Shown: positions 28,786 through 38,730, numbered from the stretch's first letter. The stretch: 39,800 bases of DNA from Promethearchaeota archaeon (GCA_019894715.1 JAGXOA010000065.1:1-39800); one strand, 5' to 3'. Notes: generated from the letters alone by a model not told the origin. Made by a program: numbers and translations.

Positions 28786-29472
28786 TTGGATATGTTATCC
28801 GTTCCATATTATATGGGTTTTTTAATTAAAATTACTAAAAATAAAAAAGAAGAACTTGATTTATTTCTAGATGTTATTATCAACAACATTATTGAAGGCA
28901 AAATTCTCGCATTTCCAACGAATTCTGTTTACGGTTTAGGTGGAGATCCAACCGATTTAGAAATAGCAAATAGATTGTACAATCTAAAATTCAGAGACCC
29001 TTCTAAAGGATTTTTATTATTATTGTCTGATTATGATGAAGCAATGAAAATTGCTGATTTTGATAAAAATGCTCAAAAACTTGCTAAAGAATTCTGGCCA
29101 GGACAATTAACATTAATTTTGAAAAAAAAGCAACCAAATATTATCCCTTCAGAAGTGAGTGGAAACGAAAATACAATAGGATTAAGAGTTCCAGAAAATG
29201 AGATTATTTTAAATATCTTAAAAGAATTAAAAAAAAGGGGACATTTTGGAGGAATTATCGGGACTTCGGCTAATTATTCTGGAGAAAAACCATCAATTAC
29301 TGGACAAGAAATTGAAAAAAAATTTCTAACTCCTATAGATCTTATAATTGATAGTGGTAAAACAGTTTCTAAAATCCCAACAACCATTGTTGATTGTACT
29401 AAAGAAGATATTAATATTCTTAGACAAGGAAAAATAACTGAAGAAGAAATAAATGAAATTCTTTCAAAATAA
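28786..29472 (+). CDS. Sua5/YciO/YrdC-family threonylcarbamoyl-AMP synthase
   Basis: GKILAFPTNSVYGLGGDPTDLEIANRLYNLKFRDPSKGF; FWPGQLTLILKKK; IGLRVPENEIIL; GTSANYSGEKPS. Confidence 0.9.
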   Translation: MDMLSVPYYMGFLIKITKNKKEELDLFLDVIINNIIEGKILAFPTNSVYGLGGDPTDLEIANRLYNLKFRDPSKGFLLLLSDYDEAMKIADFDKNAQKLAKEFWPGQLTLILKKKQPNIIPSEVSGNENTIGLRVPENEIILNILKELKKRGHFGGIIGTSANYSGEKPSITGQEIEKKFLTPIDLIIDSGKTVSKIPTTIVDCTKEDINILRQGKITEEEINEILSK

Positions 29473-29490
29473 AAAGGAGAAAAAAAATAA

Positions 29491-30030
29491 ATGAATAATT
29501 TTAATTTGTTAATATCATCTCCAAGATACAATGAGATAAATGCTAAAGCTGAATTATGGTTTACACTACTTATATGTGGTGATAAATATCCAATTATCTC
29601 TGATTTAGAATTTCAAGGATTGATCACAGCATTAACTTCTATTAATGAATTTGATATTATAGAAAAAATTAAAAATATTCTTTTAACTGATCCTTATTTT
29701 TATAGATATATTCTAAGGATTACACCAATTCAATTTTTATGTGAAACAGATATCCAAATAATAAAAGATACCATCGAAAATAATATCCATAAATATCTAA
29801 AAGAAAATGAGTCTTTTCGAATAATATTAAACAGAAGAAAAAATAAATTAATCAAAAGAGAAGATTTTATTCCTATTATTGCTAAAATTATTGAGAATCC
29901 TGTAGATCTGGATAATCCAGACAAAATTATTCAGATTGAAATGTTAGATAATATATGTGGAATTTCTTTTCTAAATCAAGAAGATATTATAAAACCAACC
30001 AATGTTTTTATTAAAACTACTCCAACTTAA
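29491..30030 (+). CDS. THUMP-domain protein (Tan1-like)
   Basis: LLISSPRYNEINAKAELWFTLLICGD...YFYRYILRITPIQFLCETDIQIIKDTIEN...ESFRIILNRRKNKL...ENPVDLDNPDKIIQIEMLDNICGISFL. Confidence 0.75.
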   Translation: MNNFNLLISSPRYNEINAKAELWFTLLICGDKYPIISDLEFQGLITALTSINEFDIIEKIKNILLTDPYFYRYILRITPIQFLCETDIQIIKDTIENNIHKYLKENESFRIILNRRKNKLIKREDFIPIIAKIIENPVDLDNPDKIIQIEMLDNICGISFLNQEDIIKPTNVFIKTTPT

Positions 30031-30673
30031 TCCCTTTCAGACTTAATAAAACCATTTTTTCACAAAGAAGATCATTTAAAACTTCAAATAACAGATTTAT
30101 ATCATTCCTTTCAATATTTTCTAAGATATATTTATCATCCAAGGAATTTAATACAGATTTTATCTGGTTTTCATTTATTTCATAGAATTCTTTTATCCTA
30201 TCATATTTTTCAATAGTTTTATTATCATAATTAAGCTCAATCTCTTTAAAATCAATCTTTTCCGAGACTATTTGATTAATTTGATCAAGTGTTTCCTTAT
30301 TTGAAACAACACAATAATTCAAAATACCTTTATCTATATCTTCCTCTGATATTCCAAAAGAATCTATACAAACCTTAATTTGACGTTTTGCTGATAAATA
30401 TAATAAAAATTCAATATTTTGATTATTTGAAATTAATCTTTTACGTATATATGCTTTTTGAGTGTAATAAATCGAATTAAAGATTTGTTTTTCATCTAAA
30501 ACATAGAAATCATTGAAGAATTGGATTATTGAATTTTGATATTTATTTTGGAGCTCTTTAATAATTTGAAATAAATCGTTAAGAGTGAGCCCTTTCTTTT
30601 CTAAATGAATTCGATTAATTATTATAGAATAATTTAATTCTGATTCCTGAAAACTAAAATCTTTTCTAATCAT
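30017..30673 (-). CDS. Hypothetical protein
   Basis: 218-aa ORF ending inside the 3' end of the THUMP gene (14-bp convergent overlap); no family recognised. Confidence 0.65.
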   Translation of the reverse strand: MIRKDFSFQESELNYSIIINRIHLEKKGLTLNDLFQIIKELQNKYQNSIIQFFNDFYVLDEKQIFNSIYYTQKAYIRKRLISNNQNIEFLLYLSAKRQIKVCIDSFGISEEDIDKGILNYCVVSNKETLDQINQIVSEKIDFKEIELNYDNKTIEKYDRIKEFYEINENQIKSVLNSLDDKYILENIERNDINLLFEVLNDLLCEKMVLLSLKGIKLE

Positions 30674-30699
30674 CTGATAAATATTTCCAATTATTGTGA

Positions 30700-31743
30700 T
30701 TATATTATTATGGGTATCTTTTTTTTTTTATCATAATCAAAAAATACTTTTTTTATACGTTCTATTATAATATCTATTACATCCTTTGAATCCTTTTTTA
30801 AATAAATACCCGCAGCACCATCATGACCTCCTCCTTCTGTGCCATATTCTTTAGATATTTCTTCTAAAATCTTTCCTAAATGCAAACCTGTAGATAAACA
30901 TAATTGTTTTTTTGCTCTTAGACTGAGACGATAATTATTATCCTTATTTGAAACAACTATAGCTACATCAAATCCAATTTTTAACAGTATATTTGCAACA
31001 CTTGCTTCAAAACTACTTACATGTGATAAACCAATTAACCAATTTCCCTGCTTAATTAATTCTGATCTTTGAACGCCTTTGATTTTTGCGATCTTCTCTG
31101 AAGAATCTATTTTGTTGGAAAGCATATATAGAATATCTTGATAAATTATATCTTCTTTAAGTAATTCCGTAACATTTTTTATAGAATTATTATTACCAAA
31201 TCGAAAATATCCTGAATCCGTTAAAATTCCTGCAATCAGTAAATATCTAATTGGTTTTGTAAGTAAAATATTAAATTCTTGAGATATTTCATATACTATT
31301 TCAGCAGTAGAACTATAATGATCTAAAATAATTCCTTGATGAGAGTTAGCATTCTCTAATTGAGATTCTTCAAAATAGTGGTGATCAATAAAAAAGAATG
31401 AAATCTTATCATTTTCTTTCAAATGATCTGGAAGTGTGATTTGGTGAAGTTTATTTGCATCCAATACAATAATCGCATCAATTTCTATATCTTCAGCAGA
31501 GTCAAATATTTTAATATTATAATCAGAAAATTTTCTCTCTATAACTTTAATAAAGGAATTTGTACTATTTGAAATTCCATTAAAATATATGTACGTGTCT
31601 ATTCTTTTAAAATATTGATGTAAAAAGAAATCAAACGCAATAACAGAAGAAAAACCATCTAGATCTACAAGATCATGAGAAGTAATTAAAATTCTTTTCT
31701 TTTCTAAAAAATAAAGAAAATTATCAATTTTAGACTTTAACAT
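30700..31743 (-). CDS. DHH-family phosphoesterase (NrnA/RecJ-like)
   Basis: RILITSHDLVDLDGFSSVIAF, IIVLDANKL, SFFFIDHHYFEE, DSGYFRFGN, EGGGHDGAAGIYLK (DHHA1). Confidence 0.88.
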   Translation of the reverse strand: MLKSKIDNFLYFLEKKRILITSHDLVDLDGFSSVIAFDFFLHQYFKRIDTYIYFNGISNSTNSFIKVIERKFSDYNIKIFDSAEDIEIDAIIVLDANKLHQITLPDHLKENDKISFFFIDHHYFEESQLENANSHQGIILDHYSSTAEIVYEISQEFNILLTKPIRYLLIAGILTDSGYFRFGNNNSIKNVTELLKEDIIYQDILYMLSNKIDSSEKIAKIKGVQRSELIKQGNWLIGLSHVSSFEASVANILLKIGFDVAIVVSNKDNNYRLSLRAKKQLCLSTGLHLGKILEEISKEYGTEGGGHDGAAGIYLKKDSKDVIDIIIERIKKVFFDYDKKKKIPIII

Positions 31744-31749
31744 AAGAGA

Positions 31750-32118
31750 CTATGATGATTGATTTTTAAGTTCAGATTGAATTGATTGAGTCATAACTTT
31801 CATTTGATTATTGATTTTCTCTTCTTTCTGCTTTAGATTTTTAATTTGCATATCTAGTCTTACTTTTTCACTTTTCTTCTCGCTTAAAAGTTTATCTTGC
31901 TTACTCCTCACTAATATACCTCCAATAGATTTATACACAATTTCAGTTGGTTCTAGATTTTCTAATTCTACAATTGCAAATTCTGTCTCTTTTAAAACTG
32001 ATTCGAGTCGCATCCGTTGATTAGTAAAAACATCTAAATTATGTCTTATAGTTTCATAATCTTCAATTTTCTTTTTTAAATCATCGCTTATTTGGTCATA
32101 TCTAATACCCATACACAA
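31750..32118 (-). CDS. pfdB: Prefoldin beta subunit
   Basis: ISDDLKKKIEDYETIRHNLDVFTNQRMRLESVLKETEFAIVELENLEPTEIVYKSIGGILVRSKQDKLLSEKKSEKVRLDMQIKNLKQKEEKI. Confidence 0.88.
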   Translation of the reverse strand: MCMGIRYDQISDDLKKKIEDYETIRHNLDVFTNQRMRLESVLKETEFAIVELENLEPTEIVYKSIGGILVRSKQDKLLSEKKSEKVRLDMQIKNLKQKEEKINNQMKVMTQSIQSELKNQSS

Positions 32119-32345
32119 TTCACTTAGTTCTTTTTTTATTTCTTTTTAATTTTTAAAATGTAATAAAATTTATGTTACTAAAATAATGAAAAGAAAAAAT
32201 CCTTGGTTATACAATAGTATGATGATAAATAGACATTATGAAAAATTGCACATTTAAATCAAATATTGGACTATAGAAATTATAATATAAAATTTAATTT
32301 TTAATTGATATAATAAATCCAAATAAAAAAAAAGATGAAAAAATA

Positions 32346-32804
32346 ATGAAAAAGATTTTAATTGCTCATAATTCCCAAAGTGGAAATTCAAAAAAATTAG
32401 CAGAAGAATTTGCTGAAAACTATAAAGATATATTTGAGGTTGATGTTAAACCAATTGAAGGTATTAACGAACAAGATATTGCCACTATTCATGGTTTAAT
32501 TCTTGCTACTCGGATTGAAGCATTTGGAGCTGATAGAAAAATGAGAGCATTCCTTGAAAGAATCGACACCTATAGAGAAGAACCAATCCCAAAAATTGGA
32601 GTATTTTATACCCATTCTATGAAATGGAAAAAGTTTTTCAAAAAAGGAATGGATAAGACAATGGGTAAATTAAATATTTTTAAAAATAATTATCCTGAAT
32701 TATTAGAAGTTAGAGTTAAGGGAATGAAAGGTTCTATTATTGATGGACAAGAAGAAAAGATTAGTAATTTCATCAAGAATTTAAAATCTTATATAGAAAA
32801 TTAA
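32346..32804 (+). CDS. Flavodoxin-like protein
   Basis: KKILIAHNSQSGNSKKLAEEFAENYKDIFEVDVKPIEGINEQDIATIHGLILATRIEAFGADRKMRAFLERID. Confidence 0.8.
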   Translation: MKKILIAHNSQSGNSKKLAEEFAENYKDIFEVDVKPIEGINEQDIATIHGLILATRIEAFGADRKMRAFLERIDTYREEPIPKIGVFYTHSMKWKKFFKKGMDKTMGKLNIFKNNYPELLEVRVKGMKGSIIDGQEEKISNFIKNLKSYIEN

Positions 32805-32816
32805 CAAAATTCTTTT

Positions 32817-34388
32817 TTATTTCTTTTTTAAGTAATCTGAAGGGAGAGCATTTTTCGCTTTTTCTGCAAACTTTTTAACGGCATTTTTGGCTCTATTAAG
32901 TGATGATATAGATCCTGGCCCACCAATACATCCAAATGGACAAGCCATTCCTTCAACAACCAATGGTTTTGGATTAAATTTTCCTGATTTTAGTTTTTTT
33001 AGCATTGTAAGACATTTTGCAAGAGTATCGGCATTTATATGTGGGATCTCACGATCTTTTTTATTCTCTGGAAGCAATGCCCTAGTTTGTTTAATTATGG
33101 CTTGAGCAACACCTCCTGCAACAGGAAAATTTCTTCCAATACATGAAGCATCTTGCATTGGTTCTTCTTCTTCAAATTCTATTGGATCTATCTCGAAAGC
33201 TTGGAATACTGCTACTAATTCTTCAAAAGTCATAACAAAATCCACTAGGGCGGTGACTTCTGGAATAAAACATTCTTCTTTTTTAGCAATACAAGGTCCA
33301 ATAAAAACAACTATTGCATCAGGATCTTTTTCTTTTATAACTCGAGCAGTTTCAACCATAGGAGCAAATGATTCAGAAATATTATTTTTTGCAAGTTCTG
33401 GAAAATGACGATCTGCACACATTTTCCATGATGTACAACAGCTTGTTCCTATAAATTGTTTTTCATCCTTAGAGATATTTTTCTTATTGTCATTTTCAAG
33501 TATAGCGACTAACTCTTTAGCTTCTTTTAATATAACTTTATCGGCTCCAAGTGCGACTTCTTTTATATCAAGAAAACCAATTTCCTTCAATGCGCTACGT
33601 ATTTTTGCAGAAGATGCTAATGGACCAAATTGATTAACAAAAGCAGGAGCAATTTCTGCATATACTCTTTTACCATTTTTAATTGCTGAAATTATTTGCA
33701 CAATTTCAGATTTTTCTCCTATTGCGCCAAAAGGACATGAAACGATACACATTCCACAAGAAACACATAAATTATAATTGATATCAGCAAATCCATATTC
33801 ATCAGATGAAATTGCTTTTACACCACATGCAGTAGCACAAGGACGTTCACGATATGCTATTGCATTATATGGACATACCTGTGCACATCTTCCACACCGA
33901 ATGCATTTTAATTGGTCTATTAATGATTTACCTTTCTGAATAGAAACGGCATTTTTTGGACAAACAGACGTGCAAGGGTGGGCGATACAACCCTGACAGA
34001 GATTTGTTACGATATAAGAATCTTCAGGACACCGTTCACATCCCGCTTTTATTACATTTACTATAGGCCGCTTTAACACTTTTAAATCAGTAATTGTATT
34101 TATTACATCATCATCATGAATTGGTCCATGTGCTCCAAATTCTTTTAACTCCATTCCAAAAGCGAGTCTTATTCTCTCTCGGACAATAGCTCTTTCCTTA
34201 AAAACAGATTCACGATAGGTGGGAATATTTTTATCTATTATTTGATATGGAATATATTCAATATATCGTGGGGGTTGATCTTCTACAACCATCCTAGCGA
34301 CGGCTGCTAACACTTTTCTTCTTATTTCTGTTACAGGAGTATATATCCCTCGCATTTTCTCAAATATATTCAAATCTTTTTTTTCCAT
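32817..34388 (-). CDS. [FeFe]-hydrogenase-like protein, probably group B type, with several [4Fe-4S] modules
   Basis: Cys clusters CIRCGRCAQVCP, CVSCGMCIVSCP; H-cluster-like motifs GTSCCTSWKMC, IGPCIAKKEE, EGMACPFGCIGGPG. Confidence 0.82.
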   Translation of the reverse strand: MEKKDLNIFEKMRGIYTPVTEIRRKVLAAVARMVVEDQPPRYIEYIPYQIIDKNIPTYRESVFKERAIVRERIRLAFGMELKEFGAHGPIHDDDVINTITDLKVLKRPIVNVIKAGCERCPEDSYIVTNLCQGCIAHPCTSVCPKNAVSIQKGKSLIDQLKCIRCGRCAQVCPYNAIAYRERPCATACGVKAISSDEYGFADINYNLCVSCGMCIVSCPFGAIGEKSEIVQIISAIKNGKRVYAEIAPAFVNQFGPLASSAKIRSALKEIGFLDIKEVALGADKVILKEAKELVAILENDNKKNISKDEKQFIGTSCCTSWKMCADRHFPELAKNNISESFAPMVETARVIKEKDPDAIVVFIGPCIAKKEECFIPEVTALVDFVMTFEELVAVFQAFEIDPIEFEEEEPMQDASCIGRNFPVAGGVAQAIIKQTRALLPENKKDREIPHINADTLAKCLTMLKKLKSGKFNPKPLVVEGMACPFGCIGGPGSISSLNRAKNAVKKFAEKAKNALPSDYLKKK

Positions 34389-34452
34389 ATGATCACATTA
34401 TTCTTTTTAATTTTTTTTGCATTTAAAATAAATACATTTGTTTTTATATTAT

Positions 34453-34695
34453 TTATTCAGAAATAAGTCTATCTAATAAATCCATAAGAAAATCTGATGT
34501 GATTCTTCTGTATATCTTATTGTTGATTTTAATTACAGGACTTTTCTCAGCAGTATTTCCGCATTCATCCAAGCAATTTACACATTCAATCTCACATTTT
34601 TTTTTATATTTTTCATCATTCTCTAATATATCCAATAATTCTTGTCCTCCATGAGCCAAACAATTAAGTCCACAACATAATTCTATTTTTATCAC
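34453..34695 (-). CDS. Thioredoxin-like [2Fe-2S] ferredoxin (NuoE/HydC-like)
   Basis: IELCCGLNCLAHGGQELLDILE...CEIECVNCLDECGNTAEKSPVIKINNKIYRRITSDFLMDLLD. Confidence 0.75.
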   Translation of the reverse strand: MIKIELCCGLNCLAHGGQELLDILENDEKYKKKCEIECVNCLDECGNTAEKSPVIKINNKIYRRITSDFLMDLLDRLISE

Positions 34696-34962
34696 TATTA
34701 TTCCTCCTTTATCTCTAAATTAAATTGATTTTCACGTTATTTGATTTATAGAATGTAATAATGAGCATAATTAGTATTGGTAAAGATAAATAATTATTGA
34801 TATTTTATTTTTATATTTAAAAGATTTTAATTAATTAGCTTAACAACAATGTCAGTTCCTATTAAGTAAAAGTGTATTGATTTTTTTTTTATTAATTATA
34901 AATAGAAAGATTAAAAATAGTGATTGATGTATAAATAATGAATATTTGATCTTATAAGAAAA

Positions 34963-35247
34963 ATGATAAAAGAGAATGAAATTATTGTTGCAATTATAGG
35001 AATTGGCATTTTTGTTTTTTTAGTTATAAATTATTCAAAAATATCGAAAATACCAGAATCAAAAATATTAATTTCAGTTTTCTTTATTTTTTTATTAGGA
35101 TGGATATTTACTGTAATTGAAAGCTTAGTTTTAGAATCTTTATTCAACTTAATAGAACATTTTTGTTATATTATAGGATCTTTTTTATTATTATTTTGGG
35201 TCTTCAAATTAAAACAAAAAAGAGATGATGATAATGAATTTAATTAG
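34963..35247 (+). CDS. Small membrane protein preceding and overlapping the histidine kinase
   Basis: 94 aa, three hydrophobic segments; its stop lies in repeat unit 1 of the 3x24-bp array at the kinase start. Confidence 0.6.
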   Translation: MIKENEIIVAIIGIGIFVFLVINYSKISKIPESKILISVFFIFLLGWIFTVIESLVLESLFNLIEHFCYIIGSFLLLFWVFKLKQKRDDDNEFN

Positions 35248-36283
35248 CACTCTTGAAATGAATTTAATTAGCACTCTTGAAACGAATTTAATTAGCACTC
35301 TTGATCTCATTTCATTAATTATTACAGCAATAATATTTCTCTTTATTTACAAACAAAAATATCTGTTTTCTTGTAATTGTAGACTAATTTTTATATTTTT
35401 ATTATGTTTAAGGATTTTTTTTAATTTAAGTAATTTTCTACAATGGACAGATATAACTGATGCTTTAGATAAAATTGAAGATTATATATTAATTATTGAA
35501 GTTATATTTTGGTTTTTATTTTTTTATTCATTTATAGAAGAATTTTCAAAAACACAAATAAAAAAGAGTGAAAACAAATATAAACAAGCTTTTAACCAAG
35601 TAGAATTTTATAAAGATCTATTTACTCATGATATGAATAACATTTTTCAATCATTGTTGAGTTCCAATCAATTATGTTCAGATTATTTACATAATTCCGA
35701 TAAATTGGATATGTATAAGGAAATATTATCAATATCTAAGAATCAAATTGAGAGAGGAACCAACCTAATATCAAATATTCAAAAATTATCTGAATTGGGA
35801 AAATATCAGATGGAATTAGAAAGAATCGATATTATTGAAACTATTATGAAAGTAAAAGACACTTTGTTAGAAAAAAGAAAAAATATTGATATAAAATCTG
35901 AATTTCCTGATGATAAATTGTATATTCAGGCAGATATTTTACTAGTAGATATATTTAAAAATCTAATTCTTAATTCCATACAACACAACAAAAATCCCAT
36001 TGCTGAAATTTTTATAAGAATCTATAAAATAAAGAAAGAAAACATTGACTGTGTTAAAATTGAAATATTTGACAATGGTGTTGGAATAACTAAATTCCAA
36101 AAAGATACCATTTTTAAAAGGAATCTTAAAGATATTAAAAATCACAGGGGTAGTGGTTTGGGATTGACACTTGTAAAAGAAATAATTAAAATGTACAATG
36201 GAGAGATTTGGGTTGGAGATAAAATTAAAGGAGATCCTTCTAAAGGTAGTATATTTCATATTATTCTTCCTGAATTAATTTGA
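35225..36283 (+). CDS. Membrane-associated sensor histidine kinase
   Basis: H-box FTHDMNNIFQSLL; N-box NLILNSIQHNK; IFDNGVGI; GSGLGLTLVKEIIKMYNGEIWV. Confidence 0.88.
   Translation: MMIMNLISTLEMNLISTLETNLISTLDLISLIITAIIFLFIYKQKYLFSCNCRLIFIFLLCLRIFFNLSNFLQWTDITDALDKIEDYILIIEVIFWFLFFYSFIEEFSKTQIKKSENKYKQAFNQVEFYKDLFTHDMNNIFQSLLSSNQLCSDYLHNSDKLDMYKEILSISKNQIERGTNLISNIQKLSELGKYQMELERIDIIETIMKVKDTLLEKRKNIDIKSEFPDDKLYIQADILLVDIFKNLILNSIQHNKNPIAEIFIRIYKIKKENIDCVKIEIFDNGVGITKFQKDTIFKRNLKDIKNHRGSGLGLTLVKEIIKMYNGEIWVGDKIKGDPSKGSIFHIILPELI
35234..35305 (+). repeat. 3 x 24-bp tandem repeat encoding (M/T)NLISTL(E/D)
   Basis: atgaatttaattagcactcttgaa at 35234-35257 and 35258-35281, then acgaatttaattagcactcttgat at 35282-35305. 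Confidence 0.95.
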
Positions 36284-36391
36284 ACATAATCAAATATATC
36301 TAATTTATAATAGATAATCAATAAATTGATTTTCTTAAATTATTTATTATTAATACTCTGATTTAATATCCTTTGAGGTTTACATTCTATT

Positions 36392-37069
36392 ATGGAATTT
36401 AAAAACAAAAAAAGATATGAATTCACCCTACCAGAAATAATTTTTATTTCATTAGCTAGCATAACTAACTTTATATTAGATCTTGTAGTAAGCCCTATTT
36501 TGAAATTAGCTCTTACTCATATTATTGCTGGATTATTTATTATGGTTCCTTTGAACTTTTTAATACTCTATTTAACAAGGAATGTCGTTGATAAATATGG
36601 GACTTGCACTCTTTATCTTACGATTTTTGGGTTAATTTCCATTCCAACCCCTCTATTTGGAGGTATTGCTGGACCATATAAAATCCTAGTAGGTTTTTGT
36701 GTGGGTGTTTTGTTGGATCTTGTATTTTTTGTTAAGAAAAATATTCCAAGAATTATCTTTATTGGAATTATAGGCTCAATTATTTGGTGGACAATAACCT
36801 TTTCAATCTGGGAATTATTTGATTTACCATTTGTAACTGCTTTCTCTAATCTATTAAATGCAACAAGTCCAAGTTTTAATGGTTTTATTGATTTTTCTAA
36901 ATTATTGTACCTTCCTATATCCGGATTTGGTATTGATTTCTTTGTTTTTTCTGTATTATGTGGTCTATTGTCATCAATTCCTGTCATGACAAGTTGTATT
37001 TTTGGACATTACATGTTTAAGAAAATAGAATCTACTGCTGTTTATCAAAGATTTCAAAGCATACAATAA
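36392..37069 (+). CDS. ECF transporter S-component-like membrane protein
   Basis: Multi-TM protein directly upstream of ECF ATPase and T-component genes; GGIAGPYKILVGFCVGVLLDLVFF. Confidence 0.7.
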   Translation: MEFKNKKRYEFTLPEIIFISLASITNFILDLVVSPILKLALTHIIAGLFIMVPLNFLILYLTRNVVDKYGTCTLYLTIFGLISIPTPLFGGIAGPYKILVGFCVGVLLDLVFFVKKNIPRIIFIGIIGSIIWWTITFSIWELFDLPFVTAFSNLLNATSPSFNGFIDFSKLLYLPISGFGIDFFVFSVLCGLLSSIPVMTSCIFGHYMFKKIESTAVYQRFQSIQ

Positions 37070-37123
37070 CGTAAAAATATAAAATAATCTCTATATTACT
37101 TATAAAAAAGTATTTAGATTAAT

Positions 37124-37864
37124 ATGTCATCTCATAATTCTGAAATAAATTCTGGAAATCTTATCGAAGTAAAAGATTTATCATTTGCCTACAAGAAAAA
37201 TGATTGGATTTTAAGAGATATAAACATTAGAATTAAAAAAGGAGAAGTTATTGGCTTAGTTGGAGATTCTGGTAGTGGAAAAACAACTTTTGCCTATATA
37301 CTAAAAGGTATAATTCCTCAGATTTTTAAAGGGTATCTTAAAGGTAATGTTTATATTAATCACCTAGATATAAGAAAAGCCAAAATTGTGCAAATTGCTA
37401 AAATAGTTGGTATGGTATTTCAAGATCTGAATTCACAATTGTTTAGTAATACTGTAAAAGAAGAAATATTATTTGGGCTACAAAATTTAAAACTTAATTT
37501 AGATTGGGGAAAAGAGGCAATGGATTTTTTAAATATAGAATCATTGGCTGAAGAAATTCCAATGAATTTATCTGCAGGGCAAAAACAACGGGTAATATTA
37601 GCCTCTATCATTGCTACTAAACCAAAATTATTGATCTTAGATGAACCATCAGCACATCTTGATTTTAAAGGTAAATATTCTCTTTTAAAAAACATAAAAA
37701 GATTAAATTCAGAATATAATACTACAATTTTATTAATAAGTCAAGATCCTTGGATAATCGGTGAATTATGCCATCATATTCTTTATTTTAATAATTATTC
37801 AATAAAATACCAACCTACTGAAGAAAAAATACAAAAAGTTCCTCAATGGAGTTGGATCTTATGA
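37124..37864 (+). CDS. ECF transporter ATP-binding protein
   Basis: Walker A GDSGSGKTT, Q-loop VFQDLNSQLFSNTVKEEILFGLQNL, signature LSAGQKQRV, Walker B LLILDEPSAHLD. Confidence 0.92.
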   Translation: MSSHNSEINSGNLIEVKDLSFAYKKNDWILRDINIRIKKGEVIGLVGDSGSGKTTFAYILKGIIPQIFKGYLKGNVYINHLDIRKAKIVQIAKIVGMVFQDLNSQLFSNTVKEEILFGLQNLKLNLDWGKEAMDFLNIESLAEEIPMNLSAGQKQRVILASIIATKPKLLILDEPSAHLDFKGKYSLLKNIKRLNSEYNTTILLISQDPWIIGELCHHILYFNNYSIKYQPTEEKIQKVPQWSWIL

Positions 37865-38469
37865 ATAATAAACCAGACTTAAATATAGATAATGAAATCT
37901 ATAAATATGGTATTCATCCTCTATTTAAATTAATGGGATTAATTCTATTGAATATTATTGCATTTACAGACTTCTTCGAATTTATAAAACTCTACATTTT
38001 TGTAATTGAATTACTATTGGCAATTTTAGTAAAAGTATCCTTTAGAAAAATAAAAGGATTTACTAAAATATTGTTGCTTAACTTCATAGGATTATATTTT
38101 CTTTTTTATTTTGTTAATTTTGATTTGATAAATGCTTTTTTTCTCTTTATTGATTATAGTATAATGATTTTGATTATGGTCTTCGCTACATTCATATTTT
38201 ATGAAATTACCCCTCCTTATGAATTACTTTTAGCTCTAAAAAAATTGAAAATAAGTACTAAATTTGCTATCGCAATAACAATTTCCTTAAGTTTCTTTCC
38301 AATTATAAATGATAGAATGAAAAAGATTCTAGCGTTTCAACGATCTAGGGGATATAAATTAAGATTATGGCGTTTGGGACCTATATTAATCCCGATTTTC
38401 CTAACAATATTAGATCTCTCAATTAATCTTTCAATATCTTTAGATGGAAGAGGATATAGGTTAAATTGA
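37846..38469 (+). CDS. ECF transporter T component (EcfT-like)
   Basis: Overlaps the ATPase 3' end; TM protein with PPYELLLALKKLKISTKFAIAITISLSFFPIINDRMKKILAFQRSRGYKLR coupling helices. Confidence 0.85.
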   Translation: MELDLMNNKPDLNIDNEIYKYGIHPLFKLMGLILLNIIAFTDFFEFIKLYIFVIELLLAILVKVSFRKIKGFTKILLLNFIGLYFLFYFVNFDLINAFFLFIDYSIMILIMVFATFIFYEITPPYELLLALKKLKISTKFAIAITISLSFFPIINDRMKKILAFQRSRGYKLRLWRLGPILIPIFLTILDLSINLSISLDGRGYRLN

Positions 38470-38585
38470 TTCTAAGTACCTCTTAAATTATATTAAAAGA
38501 AAACTGGTAAATAAACATCGAAAATTCTTGTATAAACTCTATCTCTATACATACAGAATCTAAAATTTAGTCTTAAAAAGAATAT

Positions 38586-38730
38586 TGCAAAAATCACTAA
38601 TCGATATCACAGCCTATTCTCAATTAGAGCAAAGCATTAATAATATTAGGTTAAAGAACTATCCTGTAGTGTCTAAGATCCTCATTGAGGATTAGGGATT
38701 ACAAATCCACTTCCTTTAGGTAGTAGTTCA
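38586..38730 (+). ncRNA. Candidate orphan omegaRNA/reRNA-like RNA (copy B) or IS605 right-end relic
   Basis: 145 nt homologous to 17479-17626; hairpin ATCCTC-ATT-GAGGAT covaries with copy A; ends CCACTTCCTTTAGGTAGTAGTTCA, then unrelated sequence ATGACGTCGTCTAAAG. Confidence 0.5.

Noticed and set aside
35234-35305. CRISPR-like or regulatory repeat array
   Set aside because: Units are contiguous without spacers and in frame with a histidine kinase; it is a coding tandem repeat.
17479-38730. Copies A and B as direct repeats (attachment sites) bounding a 21-kb integrative element
   Set aside because: The enclosed genes are housekeeping (thrS, sepS, ribL/ribK, pfdB, hydrogenase), with no integrase; B also lacks similarity to A outside the RNA-like block.
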